From Albifimbria verrucaria (taxonomy: Eukaryota > Ascomycota > Sordariomycetes > Hypocreales > Stachybotryaceae): a stretch of DNA of 64,000 nucleotides. The translations under genes and the position numbers were made by a program. Positions within the stretch are counted from its first letter, which is position 1. Each line of letters opens with the position of its first letter. Where the stretch lies: NCBI GenBank assembly GCA_020081605.1, contig JAHREC010000030.1, positions 1-64,000 of the forward strand, given 5' to 3'. The notes beneath the pieces are model-generated. The model searched no databases, had not been told where the DNA came from, and saw nothing but the letters and a program-made list of their open reading frames with translations. Shown one piece after another: positions 33,440-44,695 of this stretch.

Positions 33440-36400
33440 ATGTCTGGATTTCTCGAGACTGCCTACAGTCTCGTCCACCAGGACAATGCGGCCGACGTCC
33501 CTACCATCTCCGATTTGCGTACCCAGCTAGAGAAGGGCACCGATGAGACAAAGGTCGACACCATGAAGCGCATCTTGACAATTATGCTCAACGGCGACCC
33601 TATGCCATCTCTTCTCATGCACATCATCCGATTTGTGATGCCGTCCAAGTACAAGCCTCTCAAGAAGCTCCTCTACTTCTACTACGAGATCTGTCCTAAG
33701 CTTGACGCTGGGGGTAAGCTGAAGCAAGAGATGATTCTTGTTTGGTAGGGCAGCCCGCTTGCATTAGCTACTCAGCAACTGGACTAACCTCTTCGCTTAG
33801 CAACGGCATCCGTAACGATCTTCAACACCCTAACGAATATATTCGTGGCAACACACTACGTTTCCTCTGCAAGCTCAGGAAGCCGAGTTAATCGAGCCTC
33901 TTCTCTCCTCGGCGCGTTCATGCCTTGAGCACAGACATGCCTATGTCCGCAAGAATGCCGTGTTCGCTGTTGCTTCTATTTTCCAACACTCACCTTCACT
34001 GATTCCCGATGCCGCGGAGCTTATCTCAACTTTCCTCGAGGGCGAGACCGATCCAACCTGCAAGCGAAACGCGTTCGCTGCTTTGGCCAGCATTAACCAT
34101 GATGCGGCTCTCGTATACTTGAGTTCTGTCTTTGAGGGAATCCCCAATGCGGAGGAACTTCTACAGTTGGTGGAGCTGGAGTTCATTCGTAAGGATGCTG
34201 TTCAGAACTCTCAGAACAAGGTCAGCTTTGCAAGATTTTGGATCATGGCACACAATTCTGACAATTTCCAGGCTCGATACTTGAGGTTGATCTTTGACCT
34301 GTTGGAAGCTGGTGCTTCTACAGTCATCTATGAAGCTGCATCCTCCTTGACTGCTTTGACCAATAACCCAGTCGCCGTAAAGGCTGCTGCAGCGAAGTTT
34401 ATTGAACTTAGCATTAAAGAAGCCGACAACAACGTGAAGCTTATCGTGCTCGACAGAGTTGACCAATTGCGTAAGAAGAACGAGGGCATTCTTGATGACC
34501 TCATCATGGAGATTCTTCGTGTCCTGTCCAGCACCGACATCGACGTACGTAAGAAGGCTCTTGAGATTGCCATGGAAATGGTTTCAAGCAAGAATGTTGA
34601 AGAGGTTGTTCTCCTACTGAAGAAGGAGCTCTCCAAAACCGTTGACCAGGAATATGAGAAGAACGCCGAATACCGTTCTCTCCTGATTCACTCAATCCAC
34701 CAGTGTGCCATTAAATTCTCAGAAGTTGCCGCTAGCGTTGTTGAACTTCTGATGGATTTCATTGCTGACTTCAACAATGCCTCCGCTGTGGACGTCATCA
34801 ACTTCGTCAAGGAAGTTGTAGAAAAATTCCCGAACCTTCGCACTACCATCGTCCAGCGCCTTGTCTCAACTCTTAGCGAAGTTCGAGCTGGAAAGGTCTA
34901 CCGGGAATTCTGTGGATTATCGGCGAGTACTCCTTGGAAGAGAAGGACATCCGAGATGCATGGAGGGGTATTCGTGCTAGTCTTGGGGAGATTCCTATCC
35001 TAGCTACGGAACAAAGGTTGCTCCAGGAACAAGATGGCGACGAAAACAGGGACGATCAGGTCAATGGACACTCGAAAGCTTCGGCACCTACTGGTTCGCG
35101 CAAGGTGCTTGCTGATGGTACATATGCAACGGAGACTGCGCTTACAAGTCAGTCATCCGCGGCTGCCAAGTTGGAGGCTGTCAAGGCCGCACAGAAGCCA
35201 CCTCTGCGACAGCTTGTTCTTGATGGCGACTATTACCTTGCCACCGTTCTGTCTTCAACTCTAGTGAAGCTTGTTATGCGACATTTTGAAATCTCATCGG
35301 ACAAGGCGCGCACAAACGCCTTGAGAGCAGAGGCCATGCTTACCATGGTCTCTATTCTTCGTGTCGGACAATCTCAGTTCGTCAAGGCACCCATTGACGA
35401 GGACTCTGTCGACCGTATCATGTCATGTGTTCGATCTCTTGCCGAGTTTACCGAGAAAAAGAACTCGAGACTGTATGGCTTGATGATACACGGAAAGCAT
35501 TCCGAGCTATGGTGCAGGTTGAAGAGAAGAAGCGTGCTGCAAAGGAGGCATTTGAGAAGGCCAAAACCGCTGTGCAGGTCGACGATGTTGTTCAAATTCG
35601 CCAGTTGTCAAAGAAGAACACCACGGACAACCTAGACAACATGGATGTAGATCTGGAGAGGGCAACTGGCGGTGAGGGCACCGCTGATGACTTGTCTTCC
35701 AAGCTCAGCCGAGTGGTGCAGCTCACGGGCTTCTCGGACCCTGTATATGCTGAAGCGTATGTCAAGGTTCACCAATTTGATATCGTTCTGGATGTTCTAC
35801 TGGTGAACCAGACCACAGAAACTCTTCAAAATCTGTCAGTTGAGTTCGCCACTCTTGGCGATCTCAAGGTTGTGGAACGACCAACAACTCAGAATTTGGG
35901 CCCTCACGACTTCCACAATGTCCAGTGCACGATTAAGGTTTCTTCGACAGATACTGGAGTCATCTTTGGTAACGTGGTGTATGACGGTGCACACTCGACA
36001 GACACCAACGTCGTTATTTTGAACGACCTGCATGTGGATATCATGGATTACATTCAACCCGCCACCTGCACTGAAACACAGTTCCGCACAATGTGGACCG
36101 AGTTCGAATGGGAGAACAAGGTCAACATCAATTCCAAGGCGAAGTCGCTCCGGGAGTTCTTGCAACAGCTGATGACTTGCACGAACATGAGCTGTCTGAC
36201 GCCCGAGGCGAGCCTCAAGGGCGACTGCCAGTTCTTGAGCGCCAATCTTTATGCCCGTACTGTGTTCGGTAAGTTTGCAGAATCTGGCTCTTATCGGCCA
36301 CTATCCAGTGTGTGAAGAGTGCTAACAGGAGTATAGGCGAGGATGCTCTTGCCAACTTGAGCATTGAAAAGGAGGGAGAGGATGGACCCATCACCGGATT

Positions 36401-36485
36401 CGTTAGGATAAGGAGTCGATCTCAAGGTCTGGCCCTCAGCCTTGGGTCCCTGAAGGGCTTAAACAAGATTGGATCCTCGGCCTAA
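33440..36485 (+). CDS. sec26: coatomer subunit beta (beta-COP, SEC26)
   Basis: COPI coat subunit for Golgi-to-ER traffic. Four exons (33440-33744, 33801-34220, 34272-36268, 36337-36485) restore to 957 aa, normal for fungi. The N-terminal adaptin-like HEAT solenoid carries [28 protein letters not shown] and [14 protein letters not shown]. An acidic linker and the beta-COP appendage follow ([31 protein letters not shown]). Intron 2 is 51 nt, in frame and stop-free, so retention would add 17 residues. Frame breaks near 33882, 34903 and 35462 are each one missing G in a GG run. The orthologue is essential in yeast, so error is likelier than decay. Confidence 0.96.
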
Positions 36486-37184
36486 ATGTAGGAAGGGTTG
36501 GCGTCTAGAATAATTACAGCCCTGTTCCGGGTGATTTAAAGTTTACGATATTGAGGCAGAATGATGGGTTGGCACGTTGTTTCAAGGAAGCCCCGATGCC
36601 ACTTTCTTGGTCTTTTTCTCGACAAAATGGTATTTGGTTCATCAAATGGGGTGCAGAGCTGGCGAGTAGACGTTGTTAGGTAGAGTGATGAGAACATGGT
36701 TTGAAAGCGATCATATTACTGAAACGGCGGGTATTGCAATATCGCCAATAAACCACGTTTCAAACTATTTGTCTGGAAAGAGTATATGTGAAGTCCTAGC
36801 AGTCTCTCGACAGGAAGGCAAGAGGCCGTAGCCTCCAAAAGAAAAATTATTGACATTGCTTGTGGGGCAATGTTTGCTTGCAATATGCTCGACTATGACG
36901 AAAAGGGGTATTCAGGGAAAACAAATCCCAAATCGCTCATTAACATGACAGGATGAACCACAAAACTCCAAGGGATTTGATGATGAGAAAAGAAAGAATA
37001 TGAGGGGGTATGAAAGTGGATATGAGGATGGGGAGGAAAAGAAAATTGGGGATTAAAGAATTGGCTTTGAGGATCAGCGTTCATGGGTTGAGGCCTGGCA
37101 TCAAGACCAGGCAGAACATGACTGGGTATAGCGGTTGGTTGTATGCACAATTTACGTCGAGACCAATCTTGTTGGATACGGGCA
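36486..37184. other. convergent intergenic region
   Basis: 3' flanks of beta-COP and the UBTD gene, about 700 bp, with AT-leaning stretches typical of terminator regions. No further feature supported. Confidence 0.5.
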
Positions 37185-38234
37185 TCATTGGGTGTCGAAG
37201 ACGAGTGCATTGACAACGTGGCCAACCTGCCAACCTTGGGCCTCGAGAGATGCGCCATCCTTTAGCATCTTACCCATATAAGCCATGCGGATCCTCTTAG
37301 TCTGCGGGAGCTGCCACAGAAGTATGATTAGCAAGACACTTGTAGTACACGGAGGTCGACGATGGTAGCGGCAACACAGGTGCCCACCGCAACGCTTATG
37401 AACAAGCCTACCTTGGCTTTGTCTGCTATCTGTTTAGCCACGCTCTTGGCGGTGTCGGATTTGAATATAGTGATTTGGACGTCGCGGCCGTTCTCACTAA
37501 GCCGAGCGCGGACGGTGATCTGTTCCCGTGTATCCAGCACAGCTTTGCCTCGATCTTCTGTGCTTGGGTCTTGGCCATCCTCGCTGGCGTCTTGGTCGTC
37601 GCCACCGCCAGCTGCATCGTCCACGGCCACTGCGAGCTCGCCCTTGGTATCAGCATCGGTATCCTCGAGGATGTTTTCGGGGTCCGACACTACCCATTCG
37701 GGCAGCTGGTAAAGGTTGCCGAGGAGTCATAGACACCATTGGCGAGGTCACCAGTAGGAGAGAGATTTCGGCGGCAGTCAGAATGATCTGAGCAGTGGCA
37801 AGCCCATCAGACCCGTCGTCTTGGGCACCCTGAGAATTAGGCTCCCACAGGGCTTCCAGCGCAGCGTGAATCGTTTGCCAGACCTCGGGCCTGCCGGTGA
37901 CTCTGGTGTCGAAGAACTCGGCGCGCTCCTGGGCCAGCTGAGCCTTTGTCCAACGTCGGTTCTTGGAAGACCAACGGTGCCGGCGCAAGGGTCGGTTGAT
38001 GTGCTGATCGAGGGGTGCTTGTTCGCGGCGGCGGCGAGGCTGGGACTCCTGTTGACTCGATTGGACGCTCTCTGGGAGACTCAAAGGCGGGGGTTGATGG
38101 CGCGGGCAGAGGCATTGGGAGCGCCCCTGGGTACGGCGAGTTGGGGCCGGTGGAGCGAGAGATACAGCAGCCCTGATGGAAGATGAGCCATGGTTAGCCA
38201 AAGTACGGAGGACGGGCGGGTGGCGCATTACCAT
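37185..38234 (-). CDS. UBTD/DC-UbP family ubiquitin-domain protein, N-myristoylation signal
   Basis: Three exons: the ATG alone (38234-38232), 38172-37412, and 37310-37185; about 297 aa. Splicing joins ATG to GGC-TGC-TGT, giving MGCCISRS, a myristoylation and palmitoylation-type N-terminus matching the MG(N/C)C start of this family. The DC-UbP N-domain follows (RRHRWSSKNRRWTKAQL; FFDTRVTGRPEVWQTIHAAL; YDSLGNLYQLPEWV), then an acidic linker and a C-terminal ubiquitin-like fold (ITVRARLSENGRDVQITIF; QTKRIRMAYMGKMLKDG). Human UBTD1/2 link ubiquitin to E2 enzymes; the fungal role is unclear. Four single-base losses near 37723, 37758, 38093 and 38118. Confidence 0.88.
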
Positions 38235-39110
38235 TGTCGCAAGGAGCTAGAGAACGGATGAATGAGTGGGAGCCGACAAGGTGCTGAAGCAAGGCAAACA
38301 CACAGGTCAGTTAGCTAGCAAGTGACACTGCAGAATCTACGAGCTCCATGCCATCCGCCAGCCAGACATCAATGGGTAGGGGTGAAGACGGGGACGGGCA
38401 TGGACAGGTGCAAGGAGGAGTAGGTGGGAGACGTGGTGGTGGTAATGTTGGTGGTGGTCGAGCGGAAGGAGGAGAAGGAGGGAAGAGACGACAGAGAGGT
38501 CTCTATTGCAAATAGTGGCGGGATGCGGTACGGTAGAAGGAACGGGTGGGTTAGGTTGGCTGAGTGTATGCCAGCATGTACATGCAGATGCGACGAGGCC
38601 AGGGTGCTGGGTTGGCCTAGGACGAATCGATGGGTGATGGGCGTGGTAAGGCTGGGGTGGATAATACGGTACAGCACAGTACTGCACCGTACCGTCCCTA
38701 CCTAATCTAAAAGTACGATACTAAGGGCACCAGCAAAACCAAGGAAGGGGTTTGCTGTGGGGGCAGGCCTGTCTAACCTTAGCTAGCAGCTGCAGGTTTG
38801 CAGCAGGTGGTGTTGCTAGGCCAGTAAATTGAGTTGAAATTGCTGAAAGGAAAAGTGCTGCTGTCTGCCTTCTGTAGGAGCTTTGGAGCAAGCAGGTAGG
38901 TACTTTAGGTAGGCAATATAACTAGGTAGGCAGATGGGTACTAGTAGGCAAGTATTCAACGGTTAACAGTGACTCTGTTAGGTTTGAATAAACAAAATAC
39001 GGCTATTAGGGCAGGCTCCAGGACTCGGGAGATATCATCTAACACACCTCCTTTTTCAGGTGCTCTAATAGTCTTCGAAGCCCTGCGCCAAAATAGCTGG
39101 TCTAAGCACT

Positions 39111-39160
39111 CCGCCTAGGTACTTTAGGTACTTTAGGTACCCATATATCTAGGTATCTGA
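39111..39160. repeat. ACTTTAGGT tandem motif
   Basis: Three near-tandem copies of GGTACTTTA followed by ATATATCTAGGTATC, part of the same TACCT/AGGTA motif family. Confidence 0.6.
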
Positions 39161-39511
39161 GGACACTCAATTCCAGGCACATCGGGTTGCATGGAGCGTG
39201 GTCTATTGCCGATCTCATAAGCCCCACGACCATGCTTCAAGTAATCGGTTGCACAACAGCCTTGCGTACTATAGAATCCCAATTATATCATACATAACCT
39301 GCATCTACTTGTTCGTGATGGGGTATGTGGCTACAGGGTAGTGGAAGTATACTAAGATTGCCCAACCACTCTAGTCGCCTTAACATAATATCAGCAGTCT
39401 CTCTTGAGACGGCCATTAGAATATTGATGAGTGGTACATGTGGGCGGCTGTTGCAGCGAATGCGTGTCAAGTGTAAATATCCATCATACGAAATACATCG
39501 GTAGCCCACTA

Positions 39512-39627
39512 ATAGGTAGGTACCTAGGTAGGTACTGAGATAGGTAGGTACTTACCTTCGATGGACGGTGGGTTAAGTACCTGCCTACTTACCTTACCTG
39601 CGACCTACTAAGGTAGGTATCTACCTC
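39512..39627. repeat. dense TAGGTAGGTAC/TACCTACC cluster
   Basis: About 115 bp packed with AATAGGTAGGTACCTAGGTA, then ATAGGTAGGTACTTACC, then the opposite-strand version GCCTACTTACCTTACC. The two orientations could fold into an imperfect hairpin. It lies about 200 bp upstream of the dim-5 start codon. Confidence 0.7.
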
Positions 39628-39829
39628 TTATCCGTCCCTGGGCCGGAGCACGTAGCCCACGCCTCCAACATCTCACAAGCCACGTCCCTCAACTTACACG
39701 ATTCTCACATATCTGGCTCCGCCTGCAGTCCTTGGCTACCACTGTTTCTTGCCAGCACTGAGCCCCAGACGCTTTGCATCCGACCGGAACTTACGCCCAC
39801 ACCACTCATGATGTTACCTTCCTGAACAA

Positions 39830-41022
39830 ATGGAGCGCGCAACCAAGAGACACTTCTTCTTTCATGGCAAAGATGTAAGTGACCACCATACCCTTTCACC
39901 CACTCTCTCGCGCACGCCACGATCACTAGTAACCACTCGCAACGAAGGAATTCGCCAACGAAAGAAACGACTGTCACTGGTGTCAGCTGAGGTCCTTTCC
40001 CACACACAAATCTATCCCTATTACTGTCGTCAACGATATAGACGATGAGGTGCTCCCATCCGGATTCCGCTTCATAGACGACAGGGTTCTGGGCCGCGGA
40101 GTGAAACCAGCCGAGGATAGTTTCCGAAGTGGCTGCGCCTGTGTACACGATGGCGACTGTCAATTCACCGGCTGCCTATGCCTGGCGGATCTGGACGAAG
40201 AGGACGATGGAGATAGTGACGATATCTCTGCAGACGAGTTGAACCCAGAGCTGGATGGAAGCTACGTCCATAACAAGCCAGGCAGGCCAGAGGCGCTGAG
40301 AAAAGCGTATGCATACCATACCCGCGGTGCTAAGGCCGGCCATCTTCGCTCTAAGCTCCATGACTCTAAAACGCCCTTATATGAATGTCACCAAGGCTGT
40401 GCCTGTTCAAGAGATTGCCCCAACAGAGTTGTCGAACGCGGCCGCACGATTCCATTGCAGATCTTTCGTACCGAAAACCGTGGCTGGGGTTAGTCAACAA
40501 CCCTGTCTCACCATCCAAATAATCTAACATCCTCAGTGACTGACCGCGCGAACTAGGTGTACGCTCACCAGAAGCGATCAAGAAGGGCCAGTTTGTGGAC
40601 CGCTATCTCGGCGAGGTCATTACATCTGCCGAGGCGGACCGTCGCCGCGCCGCATCCGCTATTTCGCAACGCAAAGATGTATACCTCTTTGCCCTCGACA
40701 AATTCACGGATCCAGATTCCTTGGACCCTAGATTACGCGGCTCCCTCTTGAGGTCGACGGAGAGCTCATGTCCGGCCCTACGCGCTTCATCAACCACTCA
40801 TGTGATCCCAACATGAGGATATTTGCTCGTGTCGGTGACCATGCTGATAAGCATCTGCACGACCTCGCCTTGTTTGCCATCAAGGATATTGCCCGTGGGG
40901 AAGAGCTGACTTTTGATTACGTGGACGGCGTGTCTGAAGACCGCGAGGAGCCTGAAGGTAACACTGACGACATGACGCAGTGTCTCTGTGGCAGCTCCAA
41001 GTGTAGGAGGTTTCTATGGTGA
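39830..41022 (+). CDS. dim-5: histone H3K9 methyltransferase DIM-5 (KMT1/Clr4/SUV39)
   Basis: Trimethylates H3K9; in Neurospora this directs DNA methylation of RIP-mutated DNA and heterochromatin. Three exons (39830-39874, 39948-40488, 40557-41022), about 350 aa. The start MERATKRHFFFHGKD and the segment NDCHWCQLRS match Neurospora DIM-5. The pre-SET zinc cluster (CACVHDGDCQFTGCLC; ECHQGCACSRDCPNRVVERG), SET core (QFVDRYLGEVITSAEADRRR; RFINHSCDPN; ELTFDYV) and post-SET CLCGSSKC are all present. There is no chromodomain, as in DIM-5. The one frame break near 40744 (CCC run) restores LEVDGELMSGP. Confidence 0.95.
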
Positions 41023-41525
41023 TACAGCGCAGCAAGAATGCCTTTAAACCATAAGATACCCAACGTCAATAACAGCAACATCCCTCTTTAGCAAGACTCT
41101 TATGCTGATTCACTGATGTGCCGCGAGTCGTTGCCCAACTAGAATGAAATACCCATTTCTCTATCTTGTTAATAGACATGTATAGATATTCTTCAAGTTA
41201 TCGAAGCAACATGATAAGACAAAACGTCGTATCGCTCTTGGACAGTTTGTAAGCGTCGCTACCAGATAGTCGCGGAAAATCCCATTGATTTCATATGCTG
41301 TTCTGCTTTTTGTGGGAAAAACATGCATCGTACACTGCGAGCTATACCGCTCAGCCTCCCGCACCTGAATTACGCCGTGGCCATGGTCCCGTCTCTGTCG
41401 CTTGTGTCCGCCCGGTGATATATTCTTCCAAAAAGAGGTCCTACGAGGGCTTGCCCCATGCGGCCCGCTCGATTGTGATGTGATATCGCCATTCCATCGC
41501 CATCTCCATCGCCTCTCCTTGAAAC
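41023..41525. other. convergent intergenic region
   Basis: 3' flanks of dim-5 and the SEC61 gamma gene, about 500 bp; no feature supported. Confidence 0.45.
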
Positions 41526-41864
41526 TTAGGCAGCACCGACGAGGATGTTGTTCAGGGAATATGGACTGAGGCTGCGTTAGTCACGAGCAGAAAAGGGTGA
41601 GGTGGAGAGGGGATGGTAGCGCATACTGAGCTTAATGATGTATCCAATGGCACCCATGACAATGAAGCCAACACCGACGGCCTGGCTGATCTTGATGAAC
41701 TCCTTCTGGTCGGCTGTTCCAAACAGTTAGCAACCGCTGCTGCGCAATGGGTGGACACGTGTGAGCTTCCGCGACGTACGCTTCTGGCACTTGTTCACGA
41801 ACTGGACACCATCCTTGACAAAGTCCATGGGCATGTCAAGCAGCTCCTGCACTTGGTCGGCCAT
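41526..41864 (-). CDS. sss1: protein translocon gamma subunit SEC61G (SSS1)
   Basis: Tail-anchored clamp of the Sec61 ER channel. Three exons (41864-41780, 41713-41627, 41565-41526) give 70 aa. MADQVQELLDMPMDFVKDGV, a conserved KEFIKISQAVGVGFIVMG motif and a single C-terminal membrane helix (GAIGYIIKL), ending NNILVGAA, are diagnostic. One missing base near 41557 in the last exon separates IHIP from VNNILVGAA. A 185-codon open frame on the opposite strand is an antisense shadow. Confidence 0.93.
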
Positions 41865-42681
41865 TGCGATGGATTACTTGAGTTTTTCGAAGGGATGCGA
41901 CTTTGGAACCGCGCTGGTGTAGGTGAAAGAGATGGAGGATCGTGGAGGTGGACAGTTCAGGGGCGACGGACGGTAAATGGGATGAACAGGGAGCTCGATA
42001 CTACATGCACTTTAGTTAGCAGCAAGGTGTCCTTGGTGCAAAGGCAAGCGTGTCACCCGGAAAAACTAGACCTCCGAAATTCAGGGTCTCCATGGGCAAG
42101 TTGGAGCTTGCGGTCCAGTTCCTGTTTCAGTTGTTCGGACCCACAATTCCTCTACACACCAACTCTCTGAAGCTTGCACTACAATTAAGCATCAACAAGC
42201 TTCAATTTCGTACGACAGCACTTCACTTGGAACTCTGATGCATATATGGAATATGCTACAGCATCACTTCAAGGATTGTATCAATTAAGGCGCGAATGTT
42301 TGCTTGTGTCACGCTACTTTCATGGGATGCCTAAGATACGCTTACAGAGACGGCTGAATGTTAGACTGAGCGAGATCGCATGAAGCTTGGCGTTGTTATG
42401 GCAGCTCAGCAGAAGACTTACAGTATTATCCTATGAAGACCATAATTGCGTGATTTGTTTGGGTAGCGTTGTCGAAGCTGTATCAGAATCTGAACATTGA
42501 CCCACTCATCACTTGCTGACTCTACACCGTAATAGCATTGACGTCGCTAGTCTAAATACTTGAGGTGCTTTTAATGCTATCGTGTGGCGGTCGGCAACCA
42601 ATCACAAGGAATGGAAATCCGAGAAGACCTTCAGGAAATATGTGCAACCGTTTCTTTTATTCTAACACAGCCATGGCTCTC
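41865..42681. other. intergenic region
   Basis: About 815 bp upstream of SEC61G and downstream of AspRS. No gene or RNA recognised. Confidence 0.45.
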
Positions 42682-44695
42682 TTATGGCAGCAGCTTCTTC
42701 GGCGTGCGGGGATAGAAGGCCGCGAGGTGAACACTGGGCAAGTTGAGGTACCATGCCACCACACGGTCTAGTCCGATACCACCTCCGCCATGAGCGGGAA
42801 CACCAGCCTGCTTGAACACATCGACGTATTCCTTGATACCAGGGCTGTTGGGGTCAATGCCCTTGAGGCGGATACGTGCCTCCAGCTCCTCGGGGTCGTT
42901 GATACGCTGGCCACCCGACAGGATCTCCTGACCACGCATGAAGAAATCAAAGGCATTGGTGACCTTTCGGTTGTTATCATCCTCCTTGGCATAGAAAGGT
43001 CGGGCGCCTTCAGGGAATTTGTCCAGGACGTAGAAGTCAGTGTTGAACTTCTTACGAATCAGCGCACCGAGGGCCTTCTCCTGGGGTGTGCTCATGTCCT
43101 CATCGTCAGAGACGTTCCTGTACTCCTCTGGGCCCTCTTCACGCAACAGCTTCTGAGCCTCTGCGAAGCTCAGGCGGACTTCCTTGCCAGGCTCCGGCAG
43201 GAGGAACTCATCAGAGGGTACACGGATCGAACAAGCTCGATCTCCTCGGGGCATCGCTCTAAATTTCACGTCAGCGATCAATGTACGTAGTAGGAAAAGT
43301 CCCTGAAAGGATGCCTACCCTTGATACCACGGAAAATGTGTAACAGAACTCCTTCCAGCATGAGAACAACTTCTCGGTAGTCTTCCTTAATCTCCATTTC
43401 CATATCGAGACCAATGAACTGAGATTGATGTCAGATACTAGCTCACTTATTCAAATTATAACTTCAACTCACCTCAGTCATGTGGCGAGGAGTGTTTGAC
43501 TCTTCGGCTCTGAAAACAGGACCAACGCTAAAAACACGCTTTCGGCCGCCAGCAATCTCATACTGCTTGTAGAATTGAGGAGATTGGGCCTATTCAGGTG
43601 GTAAGTATGTCCTCAAGGTGTGTTCGATTTAAGACTTACAAGGAAAGCCTCCTTATCAAAGTAAGGCATGCGGAACACATTGGCACCACCTTCAGAAGCG
43701 GCACCAATCAGGCATGGCGACTCAAACTCCTTGAACTTCTGGGATTTGAGATACGAGCGGAACAGATCCTTCACCTCAGCACGGATATCTGCAATGGCTT
43801 GCTGAACAGGGGCACGCTTGTGCATGACAATGTTGTTGAGATGGGTGAGCATGGTGGCGGCGGGAATACCACTGGCGGCGGCGTCCTCAGCGGAGGCACC
43901 TGCGATGTTGAGCTTCTCGACACCAGCCTCGACGGACTGCTCGGCAGAAGCGTCCTCGTCGCTGAAGTTGGTGATGGCACGGTTTGCGGCTGCCAGGGTC
44001 ATTCCAAGCATGCTAGGTGCAGCAGCGAGGACGAAGCACTTGGAGATATGAAGCTCGTACTGAGAGACACGGCAGCTCTTGACAGGTTCGAGGGGTTTCT
44101 GGACCGTGGCCTCGACCACGACGAAGCTCTCGGGGCTGATGCCGGCGACCCATTTGACCATGGGACGGCTAACGGGGGTGCCTTCGGGGCTGGCAGCGAC
44201 AACACCTTGGATGGTCCAATTGCCCTCCTCGCGGAGTTCAACAAATGCCATCTTGGCGCTGTTATCAAGGGTTAGTCGTGCCGAAAGGTTCGGGGGCCGG
44301 AGTTAGGACGAACCCTTGAATACGGGCGTTCTGAATCCATGCCCTCAGCAAAACAGACTTTCCGACGTGCTCATCGCCGAGAGATGAGAGGCTGACGTCG
44401 ATGGCACCGGCGGACAGCTGGAACTGGCCCTTTCTCTCCTTGACATTGCCGTAGTTGTCCTTGGCGAGATCCTCGGTCGGACCGGTGGGCTTGCCGGAGG
44501 CAGCGGCAGCGGCTTCACGCTCAGCAGCGCGACGTGCCTTTTCGGCCTCCTTCTTAGCTTTGGCTTCGGCCTTCTTGGCCGCCTTCTTGGAGACGGTGGC
44601 GCCCTCCTCGCCTCCCTCGGCGGCGGGGCCTCGGTGGGAGCCTCTGCAGGAGGTGGAGGGGCGGTCTGGGGCTTGGATGCGTCCTCCTCAGCCAT
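42682..44695 (-). CDS. dps1: cytosolic aspartyl-tRNA synthetase
   Basis: Charges tRNA-Asp; class IIb synthetase. Five exons (44695-44314, 44258-43640, 43589-43473, 43418-43319, 43258-42682), about 598 aa. A Lys/Ala-rich eukaryotic N-terminal extension ([18 protein letters not shown]) precedes the OB anticodon domain ([17 protein letters not shown]). The catalytic core follows: motif 2 [14 protein letters not shown] and motif 3 [16 protein letters not shown]. It ends in [11 protein letters not shown], near the family C-terminus. Frame breaks near 44625 (GGG run) and 43220 (CCC run) are single missing bases. Confidence 0.95.

Larger units (their letters stand above)
38235..39829. other. 1.6 kb divergent intergenic region with repeat motifs
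   Basis: Upstream of both the UBTD gene and dim-5. The left half is G/T-rich on the plus strand with GGTGGTGG runs. The right half carries dense TAGGTA/TACCTA motifs. No gene supported; a 73-codon minus frame at 39288-39509 has no domain. Confidence 0.5.

Noticed and set aside
41613..42170. 185-codon plus-strand open frame
   Set aside because: Antisense to the SEC61 gamma exons and their upstream region; composition mirrors that gene.
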